A stretch of 64,000 bases of DNA from Sipunculus nudus (lineage: Eukaryota; Annelida; Sipuncula; Golfingiida; Sipunculidae): NCBI GenBank assembly GCA_026874595.1, contig CM049307.1, positions 49,687,178 to 49,751,177 on the forward strand, read 5' to 3'. This document shows positions 11,690 through 22,400 of this stretch, in pieces. The position numbers and the translations under genes are program-made. Position 1 is the first letter of the stretch, and each line of letters starts with the position of its first letter. The notes under the pieces were generated by a model. The model saw only the letters and a program-made list of their open reading frames with translations, did no database searches and was not told the origin of the DNA.

Positions 11690-12190
11690 TAAATGATGCG
11701 CTCTGTGCCGCAGTTGTGCACGCTCTGGTTCAGACCCAGATTTGACTTTAGACAATAAAGGCTCTGCTGGTAGGACCACTTTGCACCAACATTGCTCGCT
11801 TGCAGCTTGCTCAAAATTCCGCTCTGCTGCAATACTAACCACTGGAGTGAAGAAGCATGGACATATATCACCAATGTTCAAAGGTCTCCATTGGCTACCA
11901 GCTAATGATCATTTAATAGACAAGATTTTATTCCTGTTGTATAAATTTATTCACAGCCTGTCGTCATTGATGTACCTTGTCTCAATTCTGCACTTCCACA
12001 CACCTGCGTTCGTCTTGAAAAGCCATGCAGCTTCATAACTTACATAAAGCACTTAGTGTAGGGGAAAGGCCATTCAGCTCAGCTGCGCCAAGGCTATGGA
12101 ACATCATTCCTTCAAATATATGACAAGCTGCTACATTGGAAGCTTATGAATAAATATATAAAAACGCTGCTCTCTTCTCGAGGACATTTC
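11690..12190 (+). pseudogene. Dead LINE reverse-transcriptase C-terminal tail (CR1/Jockey-type)
   Basis: Translation in shifting frames gives the conserved end of a non-LTR reverse transcriptase. ALLVGPLCTNIARLQLAQNS is encoded from 11761. After a frameshift near 11826 comes AAILTTGVKKHGHISP, then LHWLPANDHLIDKILFLLYK up to about 11946, and after more breaks AAPRLWNIIPSN (about 12080-12117). The series of QNxAAR, HITP, LHWLP, KILLLVYK and APRLWN-type motifs is diagnostic of the last 150 or so residues of many animal LINEs. There are frameshifts and stops, and no endonuclease or catalytic YxDD region lies upstream, so this is a 5'-truncated, inactive copy. An open stretch of 98 codons from 11742 is the central fragment of it, not a gene. 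Confidence 0.87.
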
Positions 12191-12710
12191 ACGATGCCAT
12201 ATGCTTGTGTCTTAAAAATGAATAAGATTATTATAATTATAATATGGATCTAAACCTCTGTTTTCTTCTAAGCGATCGTACTTATGATACTTTTTTTTTA
12301 AATAAGCCACCTAGTTATTTCAGCAGGAGTTTAAATTTTTGAAGGTTACATAATTTTGAGCAAAACCGTTAATATAGTAAATTATGAATTACGGTGAAAA
12401 TTAAAATGAAATTTCCACACTATTAGCTTACCGATAGTCCTACCAATGGGCCTAATTACCATGAACTAATAATACTGGTAATTATAATGACAAAACCTCT
12501 AGTAACCTCAAAGTGAAACGGCTAAAGTAACATGCACGTAACAATAGGTGTAAAGAATCGCTTTAAGCAAATACGTTAATTGCTACCAATGGCCGTTGCG
12601 ATTTCGCCATAAACGAAGGTTTTCCGCACCAGGTATTGTGAATAACAGGTCTCGTGTAAAGCTCTCTACGTCTGTGTTTGGTGATTGTGTGAACCTTGTC
12701 CTCGACTTCG

Positions 12711-12712
<2 letters not shown>

Positions 12713-12741
<29 letters not shown>
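12713..12741. repeat. (AT)14 microsatellite
   Basis: A pure AT array. A minus-strand open frame of 67 codons across it (12563-12766) is driven by the repeat. Confidence 0.95.
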
Positions 12742-12744
<3 letters not shown>

Positions 12745-12759
12745 AGGGCCTTGTTTCTA

Positions 12760-12990
12760 TAGGCACACTCCAGCATTCAAGCTGTTGCTAAGAATCCACA
12801 CTGGGTAGCAGGAGGCCTCAGGTCTAAGGCTATTACGCGGTAACCGTGTCGAGAACAGCAAGTAGACACAGAGTTATTTTGACCTTTAAGTGGTAAACGA
12901 TTGCGTGCTTTCTTGGATTATTCAGGATCTAAAGACGCAATTTGAGGTTGAAATATTCCAGTCAATTTCCATCTGTTTTCTTTAACCAAG
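12760..12990 (+). repeat. Dispersed repeat, third and weakest copy
   Basis: GATTGCGTGCTTTC at 12900 is followed by GGATCT and AATTTCCATCTG, echoing the two better copies. The upstream part contains CATTCAAGCTGTTGC. The assignment is tentative. Confidence 0.4.
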
Positions 12991-13009
12991 TATTTTAGTG
13001 GCTCGGACT

Positions 13010-13250
13010 GTTATTTTTTTCTCTTTAGGACAGTCTAGTTGTAAAACGCTCAGCGCCTCCTCTAGCGACCCTGGTTCGATCCCCAGCGTGTTCATGAGAA
13101 TGGATTATAGTTGCCAAGGTCAGTTTTTTTTCGGATCCTCCGGTTTACTCCACCCCTACAGAATACGAACCTCCGAACCATAGGGAGGGCCTCGTATTAA
13201 TCATTATTACTAGTTGTACAACCCATGTTAAATAAACAGTTTATATTTAT
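13010..13250 (+). mobile_element. tRNA-derived SINE
   Basis: A tRNA-like head (about 13030-13090) ends in the perfect B box GGTTCGATCCC. It is followed by a body with TCCTCCGGTTTACTCC and a tail GGGAGGGCCTCGTATTAATC. Similar tails without a clear head occur at 62700-62780, 63283-63345 and 56600-56660, all on the plus strand. SINEs with a conserved central domain of this look are widespread in molluscs and other deuterostome or lophotrochozoan genomes, but I cannot name the family. A run of T at 13012-13020 lies in the head. Confidence 0.6.
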
Positions 13251-13648
13251 ATCCTTAGGATCGATTTGTTGTAGATGGAACAAGACTTACAAGTTATTTT
13301 CTCATAGAGGTATGTGAAATCCGAGTCTAAAAATTACCAGAAACCGAACATCTTTGATCTTTAAATAACACGAGCCCCTCGCGGAATAAAGCTCGGTGGA
13401 TTTTACTACTACGGTCTTTGATGCATCCCAGATGGTTTTAAGGGCTTACGGAATACCACCATCACGTCTGAGCGAATACAATAAGATAAGATCGATTCTT
13501 AGAAGATATTGTTATGCAACCTTATATCAACAGATCACATATGCGTGATGAACATACATTTTGTCAAGGAGATAAAAAAAAAATTAGATTCTGTAACACT
13601 AGGCAGAGTGAAATGTCTAGGGGAATGAAAAAAGAAGTCAGTGTTTTT

Positions 13649-14338
13649 TGTTAACAAATAACTATAATTTATTCTTAAAAACAACCCTAACATTACAATA
13701 CACTAAATCAATACAATTACACAGTATAACAGCAGTAGAATAACAAATCAATACAATTACACAGTAAAATAAACAAAGTGCACAGTACCTGGATACCACC
13801 ACTGTCACAGCGATAAATCCTTTAAAATGTATAAGCCGGACGAACAGTTCACACAAATTCTCTCGGAGAATAACCGTCCAAAGTAAAGCTCTTGTAACTA
13901 TCCCGAAAGTAAACTGAAGACCAAATAGAATTCGCCATAAATCCAGAAGAAAATTTGAAGTAAATCTGTTAGGAAAACTTATCGGAATACGTCCCACAAA
14001 CTGACAACACACGGTTCTGTGTCCACTGGAATATTCTTTCACCTCTCTCTCTCTCTTGGCTCTAAAACACAGCCTCTTTATATAACTTTTCACCTGAAGC
14101 CGAGAATTTTCCATTTCTCGAACAATCTAAAGAGCCTTACACGTGCACAGCCGCGAACATTCGAGACAGGCACGACAACGAGCTGTTACACTCCGCGAGA
14201 GTTCAACAAGTACGGAATAAGCCGAGAGTGCAACACCCGGCCAGGCGAGGCCGCTACGACACGAGTTACGCCCGTGTCACACGATAGATATGACAGCTGT
14301 AAGACTTGTGCACACAATAACAAGGGGCACCTGTAACA
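13649..14338 (-). mobile_element. Possible solo LTR or promoter-bearing repeat, minus strand
   Basis: The block begins TGTTAACA and ends CTGTAACA, giving TG...CA-like ends. Read on the minus strand it has a GC-richer upstream part, a TATATAA box with GAGA tract near 14075-14090, and an AATAAA at about 13671 just before its end. This is the U3-R-U5 order expected of an LTR. No target duplication of 4-6 bp is evident outside these ends (the motif AATAACT occurs near both, inside on the left). An open frame of 150 codons on the minus strand (13662-14114) lies after the TATA box. It shows no domain I recognise and is probably incidental. A small unknown gene with its own promoter is the alternative. 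Confidence 0.35.
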
Positions 14339-14339
14339 A

Positions 14340-15680
14340 TAACTGTGAACGGAACACAAACATTTTCTTCGAGTTATTACGCAAATGGCGTGTAGGTATG
14401 CATAGTTGTACCGCACGTACTATTAACGTCATCCAAAACTACACTTAATTATATTTGAAACTACGATATATGTTGACTCTGCTGTGGATGACGCGATGTT
14501 TAAACGAAGGTACATGTTTCACTATATATGAATATGTACAACAGATCTAAAAGAAGCAGTGTTGGATTCAAGAAACTGGAAGTCCGAGACAAAGAGATCT
14601 TGGGAGATCCAAACTAAATAACATCTAATCAGAAAAAAAATCACTGTTTATAACCATATCTGTTCAATTAAATTAGAACACTGACGACGTTTTAATACTA
14701 GGGGTATTTGTTTTAAAGTCACAACCAATGATAAATTTTTAAAAATTATTTAAGTCTTACTCATTGAACATTAATTTCTATGTTTCCTGACCACACAGCA
14801 AGCAATTCAATGGTTGTTTTATGGTTTTAACGTCACGATTCATCAGCATCCAATAATGTTGAGTTGATAGATCCCGGATTTCTGTAAATATACAGTTTAT
14901 GGTTTGATATATATGCTCCAGAAATGTAAAATAAAACTAAAGGGACATAATCAGGAGCAATATTATGCCTGTTCTTTCACACTATCAGTTTACTTTTGCA
15001 GTTTTACAGTTTTACTATACAAAAGTTTCCAGGAAATAAACATCCCAGCACACGGTCTCAATACATCGCTTTAAGGTGTTGAACACCTTCTTTTGGTTTT
15101 GCGTGTTAGTAAACACGGTACACGGTCAACGTGTGTCTGCTTGCTATGACGAGGCCGCGGGTCCAATTTTATGCGTCAGATCCCAAAGAAAGTCCAAACT
15201 GGTCCATACATGGAGCTTCATGGCCTCTAATATAACTCTGCCGTATAAACATTATTGTAAATTTATTGTAGAACCTTTCGCAACATTTGTACATATTTCC
15301 AGTGGCCTCAGCGGAAATGACACGGGTAGCTAAGGTCGTGTATCGGGTCCGTGGCCTGAGTCACCGCTACATGCGAAGTTTCAGCCAGCCTGAACATGTA
15401 TTACCTTTTTGGGGCCAAGTCAGTCAGGGCATCTCCTGGTTTTCAGGTGTTGAGTCCAAGGCGCTGTATTAATGTTGACGCCTGTTATCAAGCCCGGTCC
15501 ACTGTTTTTTTTTTTTAACTCGTGGACAGAGTAAGCCAACGTTTACAGGGCAATATTTAAGTAGGTACCAATTTATTTCAATATGCTTCATAGGTGATTA
15601 GTCCCATTAAATGGTGATTTTCAATTATATCTGACAAGAGAGCAAGGTCTTACGAAAGGTCTTTGTTAATGCAGACTAGG
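14340..15680. other. Intergenic: nothing convincing
   Basis: Two frames at 15076-15472 (85 and 61 codons) exist; the first lacks an ATG. Neither has a recognisable domain. Confidence 0.45.
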
Positions 15681-15689
15681 GGGTTACAA

Positions 15690-15960
15690 CTGCTGTGTGC
15701 CAGAGGAAGCAGAAGTGTCATTGAATTAGGCTGTGAGTTGCCCAGGAATCAAGTTTACAAAAAGCTGTTTTGAACTTTACGTGACTGCGTGCTTTCCAAA
15801 TAAGACAGGATCTTGAGGGACCAATTTTCCATTGACGCATTAACCAGTCGCTTTCACCTTTGATTATTATTCAGTGGGAAATTACCATTTAAATTAACGC
15901 ATAACCAGTCGCTTTAACCTTTGATTGTTATCCAGTGGGAAATTACAAATTAAATGGCAA
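15690..15960 (+). repeat. Dispersed repeat with an internal 66-bp duplication
   Basis: GACTGCGTGCTTTCC (15783) also occurs at 29974 as GGCTGCGTGCTTTCC and at 12900 as GATTGCGTGCTTTC, each with related flanks. Within this copy AACCAGTCGCTTT(C/A)ACCTTTGATT is repeated 66 bp apart (about 15842 and 15905). Confidence 0.7.
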
Positions 15961-15999
15961 CTTTGATTTTTTAGATTTCTTCAATATTTCAGACTTTGT

Positions 16000-17590
16000 A
16001 CATAATATGTTTATCCCTTATAACCGGTTCGCTGTAGTTTTCCTTATCGGAGCAAAGGTGTTAGCTTCTGTGTGGTACTATTTATACATGTTTTACCAGC
16101 TGTTATAAAGATAAAATTTCTAGCGATTGCTTTGACAAATTAAGCGAATGGATAATGAAAGGAACATTGTAAATTAATTAGCCTCAAAGCCTCTCTTTTG
16201 TAGCTTTTTTATTTTACACCTGTGGGATAAAGTAAATTATGGTGAACGAACCAAATATCCCTAACACAAACATATTCTGTAATAGTTTATGCAGATGTAT
16301 GTATATTTTGATTTTAAGAATGGGATGTAATACGTTGAAAGGTTATTGAAAGGGTTATTTTCATACAGAATAAATGAAATTGTTAAATTAACGGCATTTT
16401 CATGTCCTTTAGGCAGAACAGATCGCTCAAATGTTGATAAACATTTGATTGATAAATGAAGATTCCTTTGACTTCATATTTCACAAAAAGCTGTTTATTA
16501 GTATTACTGGTTAAGTCTAAAGCACCAGTGGAAAAAAAAAACAAATCAAAAACTTCGCTCGCATCCTATTGCACAAATCCTTCAGAAAACATAGATACCC
16601 GAAAGATATCTCAAATCCTGCTTAAAGGTATCAGACGTTTCAGATGGGCTGCTTGTGAAATGCGATAAAGGCTTTAGTGGAAGTCTTCGGTTCGTGCATT
16701 ATCATATCAGTGACAGATAAGGATTCTAAACCAAGTCCTGCATCTTCTTCTTTCTTTTCGAATTTAATTTCAGACTGATCTATTTTTTTTTACAGATAAG
16801 ATGTCCTGAAGACTAACTTATTGTAGAAGTAACGGATGATATTACTATATATTCATATATTCAATATTTATCTTTACTTGTTTTCGAATAGGCTATACCA
16901 TGCACGTGTGATATATGTAGGGGAGCTTGAAAAGTAAGTTGGCAAAGTATTATAATTTCAGCATTTTCAGGTCAGAGCAAATTCTGGGACCTTTGTAGCC
17001 GTCCTATACATCACCTTTCTGGAAGGCCAAAGACAAATTGCTAAATGGGATAAAATCTTGTGAGCGGTGCAGAATTGAAAAGAAGAGCATGCCCCAGGGG
17101 AATTTTTGTCCCTGGTAGAAATTACATTGAATGCTCAAATGATAGCGCTTTTGGGATGTCCTCTCATCCTGGAAGAATAGTGGGTCTTTTGGGAAACCTC
17201 TTCAACGAGTTTTTTTTTTTCAATCAGGAGGTACAAGTTTTATCAGGCTGGTGCCACGTGAGAGGATGTACGTAGGTGCGTGAAACTTGTGGAAACGAAT
17301 TCTTTTAAAAAATTAATTTAAAACTGTAGACTATCATTACAACATGAATCAGTAAAAGTGAGAAGTAAAATATTTACTTGGGAAATGTTCTATAGGTATG
17401 TAAGTATCAGGGCATACAATACAATACAAGGTAAATTAACGTCATGTCCTCTGGATAATGAAAGTTTCTTCTTCTGTATATGTTCATGACATTATCTAAC
17501 TCTACCACACCTTCCTCTTCCAAGGATATAGGGGGTTTCGGGGTATATATCCCCCCTACTTTTCTTGCAAGAGGTCAGTAGTCAGTCTAA
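16000..17590. other. Intergenic: nothing convincing
   Basis: Frames at 16456 (70 codons) and 17060 (71 codons) are isolated. The phrase GGGTCTTTTGGGAAACCTCTTC at 17181 resembles 31099 (GGGTCTCTCGGGAAATCTC), hinting at another diffuse repeat. Confidence 0.4.
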
Positions 17591-17599
17591 TCACCCCCC

Positions 17600-17830
17600 C
17601 CCCCCTAATTTTGAAAGAATAGTATCTAGATATTGAAAAGAAATATATAAATAATTAGAATAATAGACTTTGGTCGCGTTTCTTGAGTATACTATATGGA
17701 ATAATTTATATCAAAAATGGTTCAGAATTAACGAATACCTTATTTTTAAAACCTTATACTTTATTGGTATATATTGAAATGTGTTGCACAGACAAAAAAA
17801 ATATACAATATATATATGTATATATATGTA
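17600..17830 (+). repeat. Dispersed repeat after a C homopolymer, partner of 34140-34420
   Basis: TAATAGACTTTGGTCGCGTT here and TTATAGACTTTGGTTCCATT at 34255, then AAAACCTTA(T/C)A and ATTGAAATGTGTTGCACAGAC against TTTGAAATGTGTCACACAGA. Both copies are preceded by C runs (17597-17606; 34061-34093) and touch AT microsatellites. A 70-81 codon open frame over 17683-18019 is repeat sequence. Confidence 0.78.
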
Positions 17831-18603
17831 TGTGTGTGTGTCTGTTTAGTCCTAACTTTGATTTCCCTCAAACGCCTTTCATCCCCCACCCTTGAAAGTC
17901 ATCTCCCCATCCTGCGAGTCACCCCCCCCCCCCCACCCTTAGAAGATAAATTGATTCCACTGTACGAAAATATTGACTCACCACGGCAAACTATTGCATC
18001 TAGTATAACCTCCGTTTAAAAAAAAGATAGCATACACACCTTTTTGTAATGTAACTTCCTTTTGTTCCATTTGTAAGATTCATTTTTCTTACATGTTTTT
18101 TTTTATTCATGCTGTTGTTCCGCTCGATCACTTACAAGGACCAATAACGTTTGTAAGAAATGTTAACTATTGCTGCATAAGATTTGTGTTACTATATTTC
18201 TGGCCTAGGATACTGGAGATGCAGTAATATGAATGTTTGTAATACCTTGGTCCTGTTTTCTGGTAAAGGCGATGTGGTATTTAGGAGAAGGTAGCTGAAA
18301 TTGTTTTGAAACGCTTCGGAATCCAGTCAATAGACGAAATGCCCATGAAATATCAAATGATTCGAGTTTAAATAGCTTACGTACGTAGACATAACGTGGA
18401 ATAAACTCTCTTTAGTAGCTTTTTTAGGATAATTAAGTTATTTAAGATTCTCTGAAAATACGTAAGGCCATATTTTACTCATTATTTTTCTCGATTAAGA
18501 TTAACAGTTAATGTAGTGACAAAAGTATATGACACACATACCAAGCACTACCAATATAATACAGTTATAGATTAAAGAATTCGACTAAAATATAAAATAG
18601 TGA

Positions 18604-18912
18604 CAAAAAGTAATTGTCACGCTTGGCTTTTGTTACACATTTGCAAGGTCGATCCGACCATTTATTTTGGAAAATGGGGCTTTGCCACATTACCAACAAT
18701 TTAAAAAAATAACCCGTTTTGACGCAGGCATGCGCGTGTATGACAAACCTGAGATTTGGAATCCATATGGAGAACTACATATGGCCCTGTCAGACCTATA
18801 TATGGAGCAAATATGTTACACATGTTATTACAAGCATTTCCATGACCGTGATGAAGTGAATCAAAAAGTCAGTCTTTCAAAATTCTGTAAGTGTACCGAG
18901 ACAAGAAAATAA
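18604..18912 (+). other. Open frame of 103 codons with internal splice donor, possible exon
   Basis: The frame is open from 18604 to TAA at 18912 and includes an internal ATG at 18730. The peptide is Tyr/Cys/His-rich (RVYDKPEIWNPYGELHMAL part). TCTGTAAGTGT near 18887 is a good donor match. No family is recognised, and a dispersed repeat begins 20 bp later. Weak support. Confidence 0.18.
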
Positions 18913-18929
18913 TGAATAGCAAACAGCAA

Positions 18930-19150
18930 CAGCCAGTGAACCTTTTATAGGCTTTCCCAGAATCCCCTCTGGTTCTCAGTCTCTTAACAGCTGACAAATA
19001 AATCATTCATATGCATGATGTCCGGTGGGCCTCATTCGTCACCCGTTCAGCCCTGACCTGTCGATATGTTGGCCGACACCCGGGGCCAACACTCGGAGTT
19101 GTCAGCATGATAAAGACTGCCACCAGCACCAGTCTTCATGATTACGCAGT
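18930..19150 (+). repeat. Dispersed repeat head, same as the start of the 1-kb arms
   Basis: AACAGCTGACAAATAAATCA, CATGATGTCCGGTGGGCCTC and GTCAGCATGATAAAGACTGC match 37490-37680. The first part also matches 46440-46510, 54310-54370 and 60625-60680. Only the first 200 bp of the arm are present here. Confidence 0.75.
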
Positions 19151-20675
19151 GACAGTTCTTAAATGAAAAAAAAAACAAAAAAAAAAACGGATACACATAT
19201 AATAGACCTGGATGTCAACAGCGGGCCTAAATGTGTCTTGCAAAACAGGTTCATGAATTCATCAAATGTTTTGTGGGTAACATGTTATTATGGTCTTGAT
19301 GTTACTAAGTGTGCGACTTAACTCATTTCTCGTGCCCCATTCTGAGTGTTTTAAATCTTGCTGAATATCAGGAGTATAAAAATTATACAGGTATTAATTG
19401 TATATATGAGTCCTGAATGTCCCTTGCTCGGTAAAACGATTATGGCCAACACTTCTGCCGTTCATGAGAGTATAATTATTTCAATAGGGTATCACTCAAA
19501 GCCATTGATGTGTCCTTGTGTTTAATTAGACATTATTTTCGATTCCATACGTTAAAACTATGTCTGTACCTGCGTGTACTATAATCGTAAACATATATTG
19601 AGTACATTGTGAAACAAACCCTATGCGGACAAATATTATATATATATATTATTGTCATCTTTTAGTAAAAAGATGGACACTTCAGTGTCATTAACGGTGC
19701 AGGGACTCAGACAATGGCGGGCCAGCGTGTCCTATAACTGAATTTGTGATACAACAATATTCAGAGATCAATGATGCAATTGAATTTCAATTATGACCGA
19801 TGTTTGCCGATAACCCATACAGTGAATCCATATCAATACGCATCACTAAAACAAAATTTCAATTTTGGTAAATAACGAATGGGAACACTGTTATGGACAG
19901 AAACGACGTATATCCATTTAAAAGAAACATTCAAAGTATAGCATGATCAAACATACTGATAATAATCACGTCATATGCTGCAGGTTTACGATTATATTTC
20001 AGCGAAACATCTGGATACACGGTAAAGCTTTTTAGAAGCGGCGACATCTGGCCTGCCATCTGACTGAATGGCGGCGGCCAATAGATTTGATAATTGGCGA
20101 TGACGTAAAGTGTTAATGGATACTTCAGAACCAGGAGGACAACTATCTATAAGAAATATAATACTCTGAACTGTGGTATAGCATTTACATACTGGCACTG
20201 GCCGTTTTTCCGGATGGTCACGCATGGGTACTCTTAATAACTGAATATAAATTATTCTTGATATGTATAAAATATTGTAAAAGCTTTTTCAATTCCAGAT
20301 TCAGTATACAGGTCTTCTTTTTTCAAATGGTTGTAATAAGATGATAAAATATATACAAGCAAAAGAAAACGGTAATAGTTGATCAAGTCTTCACTGGCCC
20401 AATTGTTTTTAGGATAGGTCCATTACCACCACTGTCTACTGATCAAAGATGAAGGTGTCCATCCGATAAGAATTAAATGTTATTAATGAGTCCTCTGAAT
20501 TTCAGGGTTTTAGGGAGATTTCAATATTATGCAATTGAAGCACCAGCGGGGTTTAAAAAGGGGGCCTTGAGCTGAGAAGTCCAAAACCTTAACCGTCTTT
20601 CTTCCGGTCCAACTTATTCCTGCGTCATGCCTATCACCGAGCGTTACCAAGATCTGTAGTTGACAAACAAAATGT
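19150..20675. other. Intergenic: nothing recognised
   Basis: Contains an A-rich tract (19164-19189) and a 77-codon minus frame (19992-20225) of average composition without a known domain. No repeat partner was seen in the window. Confidence 0.45.
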
Positions 20676-21078
20676 CTCACCTTGAAGGTAAACATGCATT
20701 ACTACAAAATCTCCAGTTACCACCACGAGCCCGACTAAAATGTTAATGGCGTTTCTGTGTGAAAGCCTAAACCACAAACAATGCCCGAGGGATTGGTGGG
20801 AATGGTTCTTTAACACGAGAAATTTGGTGGCGTTCCATGAAGACTGGCTTAGAGTTTCTGTGGCTTAGCGCTCAGAATTCGGTACAAAGTGAACGGAAGC
20901 TCAGGGGAAAAGATCGAAATTTTGGACTCTGATGGGAAAACCATCGCGGGTCCTACATCATACACTTAGGTGTATCAGAAAGCCTTTTTATCCCTGTAAG
21001 AAAGTCTTTTATCATTGTCATAATACATTTATATATTTTTAAAGTCGACTGAAAAAAAGCGACTGATTTTCCCATCAG
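20676..21078 (+). repeat. Dispersed repeat, partner of 34840-35180
   Basis: AACATGCATTACTACAAAAT, GCCCGAGGGAT and GAACGGAAGCT(C/G)AG(G/A)GGAAAA occur in both in the same order and orientation. Small open frames on the minus strand at 20510-20816 are incidental. Confidence 0.8.
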
Positions 21079-21972
21079 ATTTTTCCTCGAACTACACTGT
21101 TGTGCTGTACCGCATGACTCAGGACTCGTCGGTAAGCCGTATATAAATTAACCATCACTCTGTCAGGATCAGTTTAATAGGAAAATAGGATAAATAGGAA
21201 GTGTACCCACTATGTCTTAAATGATTGATTATTTTATAATATATTTCAGTTTTGTCTGATCTGCAAATTTTATATCATGGAACTGAAAGAACTCTATGGC
21301 AAAGCATTGTCTCACTACACCGATCGGAGGCCACAGAGCAAATCCATGGGAACAAGGTCCCTGTCATACCTCCTCTGTTCGTACAAAGCAGTTATGGAGC
21401 AGTTGAAAGGATAGCAGACTAATGAGAAACGGTTTTTTGAAAAAAGGAGGAACAACCACATCATTTGCTATGCTAGTTGTAAGGATATTGTCACCAGTCG
21501 CTGTTTTCCAAACTGTACTGATCTACATAGGGTTGACAGCGGTCAGGAAAAGTCAGGGAAAAATATTTTTACAACGTCAGGGAAAAGTCAAGGGACTTTA
21601 AAAAGTTGGGAAATGTTGACATAATTTTATTGAAGTCGGTGAAAAAGAAAATTGTTTCTACAGGATCATGGAAAAGTCGAGGAATTTTATTAAAAGTCAA
21701 GGAATTCTTTGGTAATTAGGGATGTCAGTGAAAAGGGCTTTAATGGCTAGGCCATCGCAGTTGTTAATAAAAAAAGGTTTGATGTGCTTGCAGATTTTCC
21801 TTGTTTCCTTCCGATTTTTCATTAAAGTCTAAGTTGATGAAACAGATGATGGATACACACAATATGGTAACAACAATTAGCGATTAGCCAATTCTTGACA
21901 GTAATACACAACATATAAACAGTATTATTAAAACTTTATTTAAGGACATTACCTGCAAAGAAAGTTATATAG

Positions 21973-22128
21973 TGTTACGGGATGACTTGTAAGCGGACCG
22001 AACTGTCTCGCTAGTGAAGCTTGCCTTTCTAGCGAAGCAGTTGGTACGCCGGACTTGTGCGCCACCGACATGGGATCGAATCCCGGATCGGCCCAGTATT
22101 TTCCCCTGAATTATTTGTCTTCGTAACA
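21973..22128 (+). repeat. 5' LTR of the TRIM element
   Basis: The LTR is 156 bp, starting TGTTACGGG and ending CGTAACA. Its tRNA-like part has the A box variant TAGCGAAGCAG around 22030 and B box GGATCGAATCC around 22073. The TGGG/CCCG sides of a T-arm can pair. The anticodon stem is no longer complementary, so this is a tRNA-derived promoter and not a tRNA gene. Confidence 0.8.
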
Positions 22129-22131
22129 AAA

Positions 22132-22144
22132 TGGGAGCTCGTCC
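22132..22144 (+). other. Primer-binding site of the TRIM, tRNA-Pro-like
   Basis: TGGGAGCTCGTCC starts 3 bases after the 5' LTR. It agrees with the tRNA-Pro type primer-binding site (TGGGGGCTCGTCC) at 12 of 13 positions. Its position next to the LTR supports the retroelement reading over a plain SINE pair. Confidence 0.7.
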
Positions 22145-22246
22145 AACGTGAAGCTAAACTTTGTGGCCCAGGGAATAAGCTCACCCAAGTGTGACTCAGG
22201 GATAATTAGTCTTGTTCTGATTGCAGAACGCTCTTAAGAGAGGGTG

Positions 22247-22400
22247 TGTTACGGGATCACATAAAAGCCGACCGAACTGTCTCGCAAGTGAAGCTTGGTT
22301 TTATAGCGAAGCGGTTAGAACGCCGGACTTGTGCGCCACCGACATGGGTTCGAATCACTGATCGGCCCAGTATTTTCCCCTGAAAAATTTCTTCGTAACG
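22247..22400 (+). repeat. 3' LTR of the TRIM element
   Basis: This repeat is 154 bp and follows the purine tract AAGAGAGGG and two bases. It has the better A box (TAGCGAAGCGG) and B box (GGTTCGAATC). The last base pair has changed from CA to CG. The copy is followed directly by ATAG, the target duplication. Confidence 0.8.

Larger units (their letters stand above)
21973..22400 (+). mobile_element. Complete TRIM-type miniature LTR retroelement with tRNA-like LTRs
   Basis: Two direct repeats (21973-22128 and 22247-22400, about 87 percent alike by eye) begin TGTTACG and end CGTAACA or CGTAACG, i.e. TG...CA termini with short inverted ends. Both flanks carry the 4-bp duplication ATAG (21969-21972 and 22401-22404). 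The 118-bp interior starts with TGGGAGCTCGTCC (22132-22144), matching 12 of the first 13 bases of a tRNA-Pro primer-binding site. It ends with a purine tract AAGAGAGGG (22236-22244) directly before the 3' LTR. Nothing could be coded inside. Each LTR holds a tRNA-like block with an A box (TAGCGAAGCGG) and a B box (GGTTCGAAT or GGATCGAAT). Plant Cassandra TRIMs carry a 5S promoter in the LTR; here it would be a tRNA-type one. It sits inside a hAT-like element (21528-23159). Reverse transcription by a partner retrotransposon is inferred. Confidence 0.82.

Noticed and set aside
21973-22400. Two functional tRNA genes in tandem
   Set aside because: Anticodon stems do not pair and acceptor stems are missing. 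PBS, PPT and target duplication fit a retroelement better.
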